Shown in pieces: positions 8,315 to 17,627 of a stretch of 64,000 nucleotides of DNA. The stretch's first letter is position 1; every line of letters starts with the position of its first letter. The notes beneath the pieces are model-generated. The model did not search any database. It was not told where the DNA came from and was given only the letters and a program-made list of their open reading frames with translations. A program made the translations under genes and the position numbers. Source of the stretch: Amphibacillus marinus (GTDB lineage Bacteria; Bacillota; Bacilli; Bacillales; Amphibacillaceae); the NCBI RefSeq assembly GCF_900110345.1, contig NZ_FODJ01000010.1, positions 62,001-126,000 of the forward strand, written 5' to 3'.

Positions 8315-10477
8315 ATGATAATAAATCCAATTGACCGTGCCATACATGCAAGTAAATCTAACGACTTGAAGACCTGGTTAGCTACAATTAGTCATCAGGT
8401 CGATATACCTATTAATGTATTAACAGAATTAAAGGCATACATAAATAACAATCAGATTAATCAACAAATTAGCAAAGTGTTTCAGCTCCTTATTATGAAT
8501 GAAAAAGGATATATTACATATATTGATGAAGGCTTTTGTTGTCATTTAGGTTATCAAATTGATGAGCTTTTACATCATCATTATCGAATCCTTCATGCAG
8601 GTGTGCATAGCGAAGGCTTTTATCAAGATATGTGGCAGACCATAAAAAATGGAGACGTCTGGCGAGGAGATATCTGTACGAGCTCGAAATCAAAGGGGAT
8701 GTTTTGGTATCGTGCCTGTATTATTCCGTTTGTAGTAGAAGCGGATGGACAGAAATCGTTTGCTGTATTCCGGACGGATATAAGTGATGTTAAACGGTAT
8801 GATAAATTACTCATTGAAAACTTAGATGACGATTATCGAAGAGTTTTCAGTCATTTAGTGAACTTAACCTTTCGTGTTCAACGTCACAATGAAAGTGGTT
8901 TTTATGCCTTTCGGATGTTTGAAGGCAAGCTAGCCCATAAGGTGCTTGAGTTGGTTAACGATGCTGAGGGTGAAACAGTAGATTCCGTTTTTTATAATCA
9001 CCGAGATCATTCAATTAGATCGCACTTTGATCAAGCCTTTGAAGGTAAAGAGGTTACTTTCAAGCACCGACACAAGACTCTTTCTCTTTTCACCATGTTA
9101 ACACCCCTATATGAAAATGGCCAAGTTATCGAAGTTATTGGTTCTTCAATTGATATTACCTCTTTGGAAAAAGCCGAAGAGAAGGTTAAAGAGCTTGAAT
9201 ATTATGATAGCTTAACAAAGCTTCCTAATCGAACGAAATTTCGTAAAGATCTACAGCATTTAGTTGAAACGCCTAATATAGGTGGCTTTGCCGTTCTATT
9301 TTGTGATATTGATCGGCTGAAATACATAAATGATACATTAGGTGAAACAATAGGGGATCAAGTTATTGAAATTATTTCGCAGAGAGTGAATAACAAGCTA
9401 GCGGACTATGGCGTGCTTTATCGCTATGGTGGTGATGAGTTTAGTTTAATTATACACACTGATATTAAAATAGCTAAACAGATTAGTGAGCAGCTTTTAT
9501 CAGAAATAAAGAAACCTATTGCGATTCAAGGTAATGAGTTTTTTGTTACCACTTCTATTGGGGCAAGCTATTATCAGCTTGACGCATGGTCTAGTCGTGA
9601 ATTAATTAATCACGCCAGTATATCTGTTCACTACTGTAAAATAAATGGTCGCAACAGTAGTTTCTTTTACTCCTCTAAAATGGATAAGATCTATAATGAT
9701 ATGCTCTTAATTGAGGTCGACATACGTAAGGCGTTGCAAAATAATGAATTTAAACTATTTTATCAGCCCCAAATTGATGTTCTAAGTGAAAAGGTAATTG
9801 GTTTGGAAGCATTAATCAGGTGGAATCATCCACTCAAGGGTGCAATACCTCCGTCTACTTTTATTCCATTAGCTGAAGAGAGTGGGTTAATTACCCAAAT
9901 TGGTGAATGGGTAATTAGGGAAGCTTGTCAACAATTCATGATTTGGAGAGTCAAGGGCTATCAACCATTAAGAATTGCTGTGAATGTGTCAGCAATAGAA
10001 TTACAACGCTTTGACTTTGCCGATAAAGTAGCCATTATTATAAATGAAACAGAAATGGATCCTGCCTATTTAGAGTTTGAAATTACCGAGAATAGTGTGA
10101 TGCAAAATACAGAAGACTGTATTAAGACGATGAACACTCTTAGAAAAATGGGAATATCTTTGTCAATTGATGATTTCGGTACTGGCTATTCCTCGTTTGG
10201 CTATTTAAAGAAATTTCCGATTAATTATTTGAAAATTGATCAATCTTTTATCCGAAGTGCATTAACAGAAGCTAGTAGTGCTGAAATTGTCAAAGCGATG
10301 ATTCAACTAGCGCATAATTTTGATTTAAAGGTTGTTGCCGAAGGTGTTGAAGAAGCTAATATTCTCTCACTACTTAGAGATCATCACTGCGATTATTATC
10401 AAGGCTATTTCTATAGCAAACCTTTGCCAATTGAACAACTTGAGACGACGGTACTATGTAAAACGACTAATTATTAA
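8315..10477 (+). CDS. PAS-PAS-GGDEF-EAL c-di-GMP enzyme
   Basis: A 720-residue cytoplasmic signalling protein with no membrane segments. A PAS domain spans about residues 55-165, a second PAS-like region about 180-290, GGDEF about 300-450 and EAL about 465-710. The cyclase motif is an intact GGDEF (YRYGGDEF). The phosphodiesterase motifs GLEALIRW, DDFGTGYSS and VAEGVE are also intact, so both activities are possible. The RxxD inhibitory site is absent before GGDEF. The ligand of the PAS domains is unknown. A c-di-GMP riboswitch occurs later in this window, so the second messenger is clearly in use. Confidence 0.93.
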   Translation: MIINPIDRAIHASKSNDLKTWLATISHQVDIPINVLTELKAYINNNQINQQISKVFQLLIMNEKGYITYIDEGFCCHLGYQIDELLHHHYRILHAGVHSEGFYQDMWQTIKNGDVWRGDICTSSKSKGMFWYRACIIPFVVEADGQKSFAVFRTDISDVKRYDKLLIENLDDDYRRVFSHLVNLTFRVQRHNESGFYAFRMFEGKLAHKVLELVNDAEGETVDSVFYNHRDHSIRSHFDQAFEGKEVTFKHRHKTLSLFTMLTPLYENGQVIEVIGSSIDITSLEKAEEKVKELEYYDSLTKLPNRTKFRKDLQHLVETPNIGGFAVLFCDIDRLKYINDTLGETIGDQVIEIISQRVNNKLADYGVLYRYGGDEFSLIIHTDIKIAKQISEQLLSEIKKPIAIQGNEFFVTTSIGASYYQLDAWSSRELINHASISVHYCKINGRNSSFFYSSKMDKIYNDMLLIEVDIRKALQNNEFKLFYQPQIDVLSEKVIGLEALIRWNHPLKGAIPPSTFIPLAEESGLITQIGEWVIREACQQFMIWRVKGYQPLRIAVNVSAIELQRFDFADKVAIIINETEMDPAYLEFEITENSVMQNTEDCIKTMNTLRKMGISLSIDDFGTGYSSFGYLKKFPINYLKIDQSFIRSALTEASSAEIVKAMIQLAHNFDLKVVAEGVEEANILSLLRDHHCDYYQGYFYSKPLPIEQLETTVLCKTTNY

Positions 10478-10529
10478 GTAGTGATAAGATAAAAAAAGGA
10501 GTAATTAGGGTAGAAAGGTGGTATATAAA

Positions 10530-11003
10530 ATGATAAATGTTCTATTTGTTTGTTTAGGCAATATTTGTCGTTCGCCGATGGCCGAGGCATATTTTAAAGA
10601 TCATGTCACAAAACAAGGGTTGAGAGACCAGTTCTTTATCGATTCAGCCGGAATGGGCGCTTGGCACACCGGAAAAGGTCCGCATCAGGGTACCCGAAAA
10701 AAACTTGATGAGCAAAATATTTCTTACCAGGGAATAAAGGCTCGGCAAGTAAAGATGGATGATTTAGATAATTTTAATTATATTATTGCTATGGATGATC
10801 AGAATTTAGCGGATTTGGCACAGTTAAGTGAAGTAGCTCCTCAAGCAAAGGTAGCGAAACTATTAGATTTTGTCGACCACTCTGCTCACAAGAATGTTCC
10901 TGACCCATACTTTACGGGTGATTTTGATCAAACGTTCCAATTAGTAGAACAAGGTTGTCTGGCTTTGTTACTACATATAAAACAGGAATTAAATTTATCA
11001 TGA
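10530..11003 (+). CDS. yfkJ: Low-molecular-weight protein tyrosine phosphatase (YfkJ-like)
   Basis: A 157-residue cytoplasmic phosphatase that removes phosphate from tyrosine residues. The catalytic loop is CLGNICRSP near residue 8 (CX5R) and the general acid is in VPDPYF near 125. The start is ATG 10530, eight bases after a GGTGG site. Its stop overlaps the next possible start (ATGA). With the next two genes it reproduces the Bacillus yfkJ-yfkI-yfkH arrangement; YfkJ is linked to stress resistance in that genus. Confidence 0.92.
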   Translation: MINVLFVCLGNICRSPMAEAYFKDHVTKQGLRDQFFIDSAGMGAWHTGKGPHQGTRKKLDEQNISYQGIKARQVKMDDLDNFNYIIAMDDQNLADLAQLSEVAPQAKVAKLLDFVDHSAHKNVPDPYFTGDFDQTFQLVEQGCLALLLHIKQELNLS

Positions 11004-11020
11004 AAAGGTTGGGTATTCTG

Positions 11021-11308
11021 ATGATGGAATCTTGGTTAGTGAAGGGTGCCTTGATTGGTCTTGGTGCTGGGGCGCTTTTTTCGTTAGTTAATGCAAACAA
11101 GCGAAAAAAGCTTAGCATAAACGTAGCAAATGTAAAAAGCAAAACCAACGCTATGCTTAAGCGCCCAACAAAGTTTAATGCTTGTATTTATAATTACACA
11201 AATAGTCTATTTAATCAGGCGATTAGCGGATTATCGTTAACCATTGACTGTGTTGACCAATTCGAGACACTGATTGACCGCTTAGATCAAGGTCTAGCAA
11301 ACAAATAG
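11021..11308 (+). CDS. Small membrane-anchored protein (YfkI position)
   Basis: About 95 residues. A glycine-rich hydrophobic segment (GALIGLGAGALFSLV) near the N-terminus is followed by a basic stretch and a mostly helical tail. The start is uncertain. ATG 11021 follows an AAGGTTGGG site, while an ATG at 11000 overlaps the phosphatase stop codon. It lies between the phosphatase and YihY genes, the position of yfkI in Bacillus. I recognise no catalytic motif; a role in the envelope is only inferred. Confidence 0.7.
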   Translation: MMESWLVKGALIGLGAGALFSLVNANKRKKLSINVANVKSKTNAMLKRPTKFNACIYNYTNSLFNQAISGLSLTIDCVDQFETLIDRLDQGLANK

Positions 11309-11335
11309 AATCAAACAGAATGGAGGCCGTTAATT

Positions 11336-12187
11336 ATGGCTAAATCTAAGCTTGGTTCAACTATTGCTTTTGGCATGGATTTATTTAAGCGTTTTGGAGA
11401 TGATGAGGTAACAGGGTTGTCAGCGCAGTTATCTTACTTCTTTCTTTTGTCATTATTTCCACTGTTAATATTTCTGGTTACTTTACTTGGCTATTTGCCG
11501 ATTGATTATCAAGAGTTATTAAATATGCTAGGTGCTTACCTACCTGATGACACATTTGCCCTAATTGAGAACAACCTTGAACAAGTCGTTGCATCAAGTA
11601 GTGGAAGCTTGCTGTCAGTAGGGATATTAGGAACGATTTGGTCTGCTTCGAACGGAATTAATGCTATTATGCGTGCACTTAATAAAGCTTATAATGTCGA
11701 AGAAGACCGCTCCTTTATCAAAGGGAGATTTGTGGCGATTACATTGCTTCTTGCTATGCTCGTTCTCATTTTAGTTGCTCTCGCCTTGCCAGTGTTTGGT
11801 CGAGCAATTGGTATTCATGTCTTTTCTTTTTTTGGTGCTTCCGAAAGTTTTATTGAAATTTGGAATATGCTAAGATGGCTGTTATCATCTTCTGTATTCT
11901 TTGTTGTTTTTTTATTACTGTATTGGTTAGCGCCAAATACAAAAGTTTTTGTCAAGGATGCTTTAATTGGTGCTCTTTTTGCTACACTTGGTTGGCAAAT
12001 ATCATCCCTAGGCTTCTCCTTTTACGTTAGTAATTTAGGTAATTATTCAGCTACTTATGGAAGTTTAGGTGGTATTATTGTCTTAATGACCTGGTTCTTT
12101 ATTTCCGGTATTATTATCATTACTGGTGGAGAAATTAATGCCATGATTGCAGAAAGAAAACATAGAGGGCCCATCAGAAAAGCATAA
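11336..12187 (+). CDS. yfkH: YihY/BrkB-family membrane protein
   Basis: A 283-residue integral membrane protein with about six hydrophobic segments, of the family once misnamed ribonuclease BN. Recognisable features are LSAQLSYFFLLSLFPLLIFL near residue 25 and the C-terminal ATYGSLGGIIVLMTWFF segment near 240. TGGAGG precedes the ATG. It ends the yfkJ-yfkI-yfkH-like operon and is closed by a strong terminator. The molecular function of the family is not established. Confidence 0.9.
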   Translation: MAKSKLGSTIAFGMDLFKRFGDDEVTGLSAQLSYFFLLSLFPLLIFLVTLLGYLPIDYQELLNMLGAYLPDDTFALIENNLEQVVASSSGSLLSVGILGTIWSASNGINAIMRALNKAYNVEEDRSFIKGRFVAITLLLAMLVLILVALALPVFGRAIGIHVFSFFGASESFIEIWNMLRWLLSSSVFFVVFLLLYWLAPNTKVFVKDALIGALFATLGWQISSLGFSFYVSNLGNYSATYGSLGGIIVLMTWFFISGIIIITGGEINAMIAERKHRGPIRKA

Positions 12188-12190
12188 TAT

Positions 12191-12236
12191 AAGCCAGTGT
12201 GTTTGCAAAGTTATTAGGCAAACACGCTGGCTTTTC
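12191..12236. terminator. Bidirectional terminator
   Basis: Near-perfect 16-base arms AAGCCAGTGTGTTTGC (12191-12206) and GCAAACACGCTGGCTT (12218-12233) lie between the convergent YihY and P-type ATPase genes. Confidence 0.88.
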
Positions 12237-14197
12237 TATTCAGTTTTATGTTTAGTTAATAACGGGGGAGCAAGTCTTAGCCCATTTAAAATAACAAGAA
12301 TTGTGCTACCCTCATGACCAAGTACCCCTAAGGGTAAATTAATTAATTGTAAGAAATTGGTGATGATGAGTAATACTATAACTGTTAATGAGAAAATTAT
12401 ATTTTGCTTAACAATTCGATTCATTTTAATTGAAAGACGGTAAGCATAGATTATTTTCTCTAGCTTGTTCTTAATCAAAATAATATCTGCTGTTTCTAAA
12501 GCAACATCCGTTCCTGCACCCATCGCAACGCCAATATTAGCTGTGGCTAAGGCAGGAGCATCATTAATCCCATCGCCAACCATCATAATTGTTGTATATT
12601 GCTTCTGTAATTGTTTAATTTTATTAACCTTATCCTCGGGAAGACAGTTAGCCACATAGTGCTTAATGTCAGCTTCCATAGCTATTGCAGAAGCTGTCTG
12701 CTCATTGTCCCCTGTCAACATAACGATATCAATTCCGAGCTTATGAAAGTGATGAATTGCTTTAAGGGTATCAGGTCTAATGCTATCCTTTAAAGCTATA
12801 ATGGCAACGACCTTGTGATTGTCCGATACATAAACGACAGTCTTATTGGCAGCTAATAATCTTTGTACATTAGCTTGATACCAATTGTCAGGACTCTGAT
12901 CAATTAAGGTCCGTTCATTGCCAATCACCCATTCATGATCATTAACGGTTGCAAATATTCCCTTTCCGGTAAGCTCCGACATTTCAGTAATGGCCACTTG
13001 TTCTTGTGATGGGAGCACTAACGCATTAGCGCAAAAATTAACAAGGGACTGACCAAGTGGATGGCTCGCTTGACTTTCAATTTTCCCCACGATTTGCATA
13101 ATAGCAGTTTTATTAGCCCCATTTTCAACAATAAAATCAGTAACAGCGGGCTTTCCTGCTGTAAGTGTTCCAGTCTTATCAAATATGATCAGATCGGTAT
13201 CCTTAAGTCGCTCAATTAATTGTCCACTCTTAAACAGTATCCCTTGTCGAGCCCCAGATGAAATAGCTGATAAAGTTGCAGGCATTATGGAAACGATGAG
13301 CGCACATGGAGAAGCAACTACAAGTAGAATCATTGCTCGATAGATTGAGGTTTTCCATTCCCAACCAAGTAAGAATGGCGGAATGATTGTCATCATCAGT
13401 ACAAGACTAACAATAACTTTGACATATAAATTCTCAAAACGATCAATAAATAGTTGTGATGGTGACTTTTCTCGTTGAGCAGCTTGAACAAGGGCCATTA
13501 TCTTTTGAACAAACGAGTGAGCAGACTCTAGCGTAACCTTAACGGTAATTGCTCCTGTAAGGTTAATGGTTCCAGTCAATACATGATCATTCTGTTTTTT
13601 TAAAACAGGGGTTGCTTCACCGGTTAAGGCACTTTCATCTAATGTTGATTTTCCACGGGTAATGACGCCATCCGCTGGAATCCGCTCACCTGCTTTAATT
13701 AGAATTAAGTCGCCAATACTTAATTGATCGGTATCAACAATTTCTTCACCTATAGTGGTTAGCCTGGTCGCGGTTTCGGGTTGAAGTTGCATTAATGCAG
13801 TAAGTTCCCGTTCATTTTTTTGTAGTGTATAGGTTTCTAAAGCACCAGATAAGGAGAAGATAAAAATAAGCGTGGCTCCTTCTGTCCAAAAGCCTATACT
13901 TGCAGAGCCAATCGCTGCTAAGATCATTAAGAGTTCGACATTTAAACGTTTGTTAGTCAGGGTATCTACGATGCCTTCCTTGGCTTTTGCGAAGCCACCA
14001 ACGAGAAAGCCAGCTATATTTAAACCAATCCATATATAATATGAAAGATGCGAATATAACAGGTTGGACAGTAAGATTATTAACCCACTGGTTAAAGCTG
14101 CTAGCAGTTCACCATGCTGTTTTAAAAAGTGCGCTACTAACACAGTTAATTGAGAATGATGGTGTTTGCTATTTAAATTAATTCTAAATAATTTCAA
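12236..14197 (-). CDS. pfeT: P1B-4-type metal efflux ATPase, PfeT-like
   Basis: A 653-residue metal-exporting P-type ATPase. The phosphorylation site is DKTGTLTAG. The membrane motif is SPC (VVASPCALIVS) rather than CPC, and the late motif is LGHEGSTILV; both mark the P1B-4 group, which exports iron or cobalt. No heavy-metal-associated domain is present at the N-terminus, only a short His-rich start. The start is TTG at 14197, seven bases after AGGAGTG. Fur and PerR operators lie just upstream. In Bacillus subtilis PfeT (ZosA) is an iron exporter controlled by both regulators, so that role is the best inference. Confidence 0.88.
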   Translation of the reverse strand: MKLFRINLNSKHHHSQLTVLVAHFLKQHGELLAALTSGLIILLSNLLYSHLSYYIWIGLNIAGFLVGGFAKAKEGIVDTLTNKRLNVELLMILAAIGSASIGFWTEGATLIFIFSLSGALETYTLQKNERELTALMQLQPETATRLTTIGEEIVDTDQLSIGDLILIKAGERIPADGVITRGKSTLDESALTGEATPVLKKQNDHVLTGTINLTGAITVKVTLESAHSFVQKIMALVQAAQREKSPSQLFIDRFENLYVKVIVSLVLMMTIIPPFLLGWEWKTSIYRAMILLVVASPCALIVSIMPATLSAISSGARQGILFKSGQLIERLKDTDLIIFDKTGTLTAGKPAVTDFIVENGANKTAIMQIVGKIESQASHPLGQSLVNFCANALVLPSQEQVAITEMSELTGKGIFATVNDHEWVIGNERTLIDQSPDNWYQANVQRLLAANKTVVYVSDNHKVVAIIALKDSIRPDTLKAIHHFHKLGIDIVMLTGDNEQTASAIAMEADIKHYVANCLPEDKVNKIKQLQKQYTTIMMVGDGINDAPALATANIGVAMGAGTDVALETADIILIKNKLEKIIYAYRLSIKMNRIVKQNIIFSLTVIVLLIITNFLQLINLPLGVLGHEGSTILVILNGLRLAPPLLTKHKTE

Positions 14198-14223
14198 AAA
14201 TCAACACTCCTTTTATTTTAATT

Positions 14224-14242
14224 GATAATAATAATCATTAAT
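14224..14242. promoter_or_regulatory. Fur box upstream of pfeT
   Basis: GATAATAATAATCATTAAT matches the 19-base Fur consensus at 16 positions. It lies 26 bases upstream of the TTG start. In B. subtilis Fur acts as an activator at this gene. Confidence 0.7.
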
Positions 14243-14265
14243 AATAAGGATGTTCCGTATTTAAA

Positions 14266-14280
14266 TTATAATTATTATAA
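14266..14280. promoter_or_regulatory. PerR box upstream of pfeT
   Basis: TTATAATTATTATAA matches the PerR consensus TTATAATNATTATAA at every position. The remainder of the 305-base gap to the next gene is very AT-rich, and I see no other clear element in it. Confidence 0.82.
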
Positions 14281-14503
14281 AATAATTATATAATAAATCT
14301 TATGCGATACGATATGATATGCATCACAATTTTATAAAAAAAATTTACCTGTCGTATTAACTGCTTATTTAAGTGTTGATTTGTTATAGAACAATAATAA
14401 TAAAAAAATATAATACAGTATGTTTTATAGTTGATTTTAACAGGAGAAACTGTTATCTTTTAAAAAAGAAAGTCATTCAGTTCAATATAAAGGGGACATA
14501 AAA

Positions 14504-15394
14504 ATGAAGAAATTAAACCGCTTAACTTTTTTAATTGGTAGTTTACTCATTCTTGCTGCTTGTGGTACAAGTACTTCAGATCCGGAGCCAAACAATGATG
14601 AACAAACTGACAATGAACAAGAAAATACCGAAGTAAATTTATGGGATCAAATTAAAGAAAGTGGCGAATTAACAGTTGCCACATCAGGAACTTTGATTGC
14701 GGCTTCTTATTATGATGAAGATGATCAGTTAACAGGTTACGACGTTGAGGTAGTAAAAGAAATAGCCAATCGACTTGACTTAAACGTTAGCTTTGAAATA
14801 ATGGGAATTGATGGTATGTTACCGGCAATTGATAGCGGCAGAATTGATCTTGCTGCAAATGATATTGAACCTACCGATAGCAGAAGAGAACAGTTTAATT
14901 TCTCTGAACCTTATAAATACTCATACTCGACAATGGTGGTCAGAGAAAGTGATTACTCAGAGATTCACAGTTTAGCGGACTTAGAAGGAAAAAGAGCTGG
15001 CGGTGGTGCGACAACGATTTATAGTCAAATTGCTGAGTATTATGGTGCTGAGGTCGTGACTTATGGCAATGCAGGAAACGAAGCCTACTTAAGAGATGTC
15101 TCAAATGGCAGAACAGATGTAGTTGTTAATGATTTTTACTTATCAACTTTTGGGGTAGCAGCGTTTCCCGATTTTGACATTATGATCCACCCTGATTTGA
15201 AATTTCATCCTACTGAGCAGGCTATTGTCATGCGTAAAGGTGAAGCTGAGTTAACAGATGTGATCAACGAAGTGCTTGCGGAAATGCGTGAGGACGGAAC
15301 GTTAACAGAGCTAGCAACTCAGTTTTACCAGCAGGATGCTTCTATTCAGCAGGAGGACGATATTGAAGAGCTGGATCCGGAAATAGAACTGTAA
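14504..15394 (+). CDS. Amino-acid ABC transporter substrate-binding lipoprotein
   Basis: A 296-residue extracellular solute-binding protein of family 3 (polar amino acids). The signal peptide ends in the lipobox LAAC at residues 17-20, giving a lipid-anchored protein, followed by an acidic linker rich in D, E, N and Q. The binding domain has the typical GYDVEVVKEIANRL and NDIEPTDSRREQF segments. AGGGGAC precedes the ATG. The permease gene follows after 23 bases. The ligand, such as cystine, glutamine or another polar amino acid, cannot be told from sequence. Confidence 0.92.
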   Translation: MKKLNRLTFLIGSLLILAACGTSTSDPEPNNDEQTDNEQENTEVNLWDQIKESGELTVATSGTLIAASYYDEDDQLTGYDVEVVKEIANRLDLNVSFEIMGIDGMLPAIDSGRIDLAANDIEPTDSRREQFNFSEPYKYSYSTMVVRESDYSEIHSLADLEGKRAGGGATTIYSQIAEYYGAEVVTYGNAGNEAYLRDVSNGRTDVVVNDFYLSTFGVAAFPDFDIMIHPDLKFHPTEQAIVMRKGEAELTDVINEVLAEMREDGTLTELATQFYQQDASIQQEDDIEELDPEIEL

Positions 15395-15417
15395 CTGTAG
15401 ATGAGGGGGAATGCAAA

Positions 15418-16092
15418 ATGGGGCTTGAGCTGTTTGATCTTGAATTGGCAATTAAAAACCTCCCATTAATTATTAGTGGGCTACCCATGACAATCTATGT
15501 TTCATTTATTAGTATGGCAATTGGGATGGTATTAGGTTTACCAGTAGCGCTTGCGAGAAATTCTAGATCAAAAATATTAAGATGGCCAGCTCGACTTTAC
15601 ATTTCTTTTATGCGCGGGACACCAATTATTGTCTTCTTATTTTTCATCTACTATGGCTTGCCTTCTGTAGGTATTGAGTTTTCTGGTATTCAGTCGGCCA
15701 TAATTGGCTTTGGCTTAAACAGCGCTGCATACATTGCAGAGGTTAATCGATCCGCTCTTAATAGTGTAGAATCGGGGCAGTGGGAAGCAGCTTTCTCGTT
15801 GGGATTAAACTTTAGGAAGGCTTTGACTGGAATTATCTTACCGCAAACGGTTCGAATAGCAATGCCACCACTAACCAATGTTTTTTTGGATTTAGTTAAA
15901 GCGAGTTCGCTAGCGGCAGTTATTACGGTCCAAGAGCTATTCCAGAAGACACAAATTGCTGCGGGTCGATCATTCGATACATTTACAATGTATATTCTAG
16001 TGGCACTGATATATTGGCCACTTTGCATCTTTATTTCAATAATTCAGGAGCGCTTGGAAATACGATATTCTCGGTTTGTTAAACAAGATTAA
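15418..16092 (+). CDS. Amino-acid ABC transporter permease
   Basis: A 224-residue membrane permease of the His/Glu/Gln/Arg/opine class with about five membrane segments. The EAA-type loop that contacts the ATPase is near residue 120 (ESGQWEAAFSLGLNFRKAL), and IILPQTVRIAMPPLTN follows. GAGGGGG precedes the ATG. It pairs with the lipoprotein upstream. No ATPase gene follows; a perfect 17-bp terminator closes the operon, so the energising subunit must be encoded elsewhere. Confidence 0.93.
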   Translation: MGLELFDLELAIKNLPLIISGLPMTIYVSFISMAIGMVLGLPVALARNSRSKILRWPARLYISFMRGTPIIVFLFFIYYGLPSVGIEFSGIQSAIIGFGLNSAAYIAEVNRSALNSVESGQWEAAFSLGLNFRKALTGIILPQTVRIAMPPLTNVFLDLVKASSLAAVITVQELFQKTQIAAGRSFDTFTMYILVALIYWPLCIFISIIQERLEIRYSRFVKQD

Positions 16093-16100
16093 ACTAGATA

Positions 16101-16146
16101 AAGTCCCTAGCTGTTAGTTCTGCAACTAACAGCTAGGGACTTTTAA
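16101..16146. terminator. Bidirectional terminator
   Basis: Perfect 17-bp arms at 16101-16117 and 16126-16142 with an 8-base loop and a T tail, between the permease gene and the convergent AraC gene. Confidence 0.92.
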
Positions 16147-16163
16147 TTGACAACATGATTTTA

Positions 16164-17072
16164 TCAGTTATTGACCAGCTTATTTTGAAATTGTTTAATG
16201 TCCCTTAGTGGTGGTTGACCAAACATTCTTGTGTATTCTCGGTTAAATTGAGAAGGGCTCTCATAACCAACTTGAAAAGCAACCTCTGCTGCTGCATGGG
16301 TATTGATTAATAGAAGTTGTCTAGCTTCTTGTAGTCTAATTTGCTTCTGATACTGAATTGGCGTTAAGCCTGTGGCATCTTTAAAATGCTGGTGGAATGA
16401 TGAAACACTCATATGGGCTCGATCAGCAAGATCCTGAACACGAATGGGTTCACTGAAATTCATACGGAGCCATTGAATCGATTCAGCGATTCGTCTGGCA
16501 TATGTCCCAGTTATAGCAAACTGAATAAGGCGATGACCCTGATCACTCTGCAAGACATGATAGAGAATTTCTTGTGAGATTAGTGGTGCAAGAACCGAAA
16601 TATCTTTAGGTGTTTTGAGTAACTGCACAAGTCTAGTTGCTGCTGCTAATAAGGCTTCATTGACTTGACTGACATGAAGTCCTCTATGGGTCAACTTCAC
16701 TCTGTCAGGAGGGGTTGGCATCTTCTTTAAAATGGTTATTATCTGTTCTGTCGTAAAATCCATTTGAAGAGCTAGATAAGGCTTATCTCTAGTTGCTTCA
16801 ATAATTTGACCAGTAATAGGCAAATGAAGAGAAGCGACAAGATAGGAGTTGGCATCATAAATGTATGTTTCGTTAGCAAGTGAAACCTCTTTTTTACCTT
16901 GAACGATTAAACATAAGGAAGGATTGTAGGTTGTCTGAATAGGCTCAGAAGGGATTTGTGAACGAAAAAAATGTAGTCCAGGTATGACAGAAGTCTCCTT
17001 CTTGAAGTTTTGGACATAGTCGTTTATTAGCTCAACAAGCACAGCCTGATATAGTTTGAATTGCTTGGTCAT
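16164..17072 (-). CDS. AraC-family transcriptional regulator
   Basis: A 302-residue regulator. The first 200 residues resemble the AraC N-terminal type I domain (NPSLCLIVQGKKEV near residue 50). Two helix-turn-helix motifs lie in the last 100 residues (VQDLADRAHMSVSSFHQHFK and AAEVAFQVGYESPSQFNREY). GGGAGG precedes the ATG. It diverges from the small secreted-type gene and the SDR gene at 17.2-18.4 kb, which makes them its likely targets. Confidence 0.9.
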   Translation of the reverse strand: MTKQFKLYQAVLVELINDYVQNFKKETSVIPGLHFFRSQIPSEPIQTTYNPSLCLIVQGKKEVSLANETYIYDANSYLVASLHLPITGQIIEATRDKPYLALQMDFTTEQIITILKKMPTPPDRVKLTHRGLHVSQVNEALLAAATRLVQLLKTPKDISVLAPLISQEILYHVLQSDQGHRLIQFAITGTYARRIAESIQWLRMNFSEPIRVQDLADRAHMSVSSFHQHFKDATGLTPIQYQKQIRLQEARQLLLINTHAAAEVAFQVGYESPSQFNREYTRMFGQPPLRDIKQFQNKLVNN

Positions 17073-17212
17073 TCTTTATCCTCCCTTCTGTTTTTATGCA
17101 ATAATATTAACATATATTGTAGGAATAGGCAATAACTTAAGTGGATTATGCTACCACTTATTATAATCAAACCTTTATAATTAATGTTATTCAAAGCAAA
17201 GCGGGTGATGCG

Positions 17213-17599
17213 ATGAATAGAAAAATGCAATGTTGTGTAACAATATTATTTTTTATTGCTTTAGCTATATTGATCATTAGTTTAATTGGTACTACTCCAA
17301 GATTAAGTAGAAATCAGCACGAGTATACTAGAGAAAGGAGTGATGAAATGACGAAGCAAGAGCTCCATCCATACGTAGGCATGTGGGTGACAGAGGGTGG
17401 TTATATTAGACATGAGCTCTTACCAAATGGGCGTTATGACGAAGCTAGGGGGGATCGTCAAAGTGCCTATCGAGGTAGCTATAAGGTAACAGGCAATTAC
17501 ATTGAATATAAGGATGACACTGGTTTTACAGCAGATGGTGAATTTAGAGATGACATTCTGTATCATGCTGGCATGGTTTTGTATCGTGAAGAACGATAG
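17213..17599 (+). CDS. Membrane-anchored Atu4866-domain protein
   Basis: About 128 residues from ATG 17213. One membrane segment (about residues 10-26) precedes an 80-residue Atu4866-type domain with YVGMWVTEGGYIRHELLPNG and GNYIEYKDDTGFTADG. A second start at ATG 17348 has a far better site (AAAGGAG, 7 bases away) and would make just the soluble domain. Both forms may exist. The gene precedes an SDR gene by 28 bases and diverges from an AraC regulator; Atu4866 proteins are often found next to reductases. No activity is established. Confidence 0.75.
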   Translation: MNRKMQCCVTILFFIALAILIISLIGTTPRLSRNQHEYTRERSDEMTKQELHPYVGMWVTEGGYIRHELLPNGRYDEARGDRQSAYRGSYKVTGNYIEYKDDTGFTADGEFRDDILYHAGMVLYREER

Positions 17600-17627
17600 C
17601 TAATAATTTAAAAAAGAGGTGATTAAT

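Noticed and set aside
10955-11020. Longer 5-prime end of the YfkI-position gene
   Set aside because: The extension lies inside the phosphatase gene and lacks a ribosome site.
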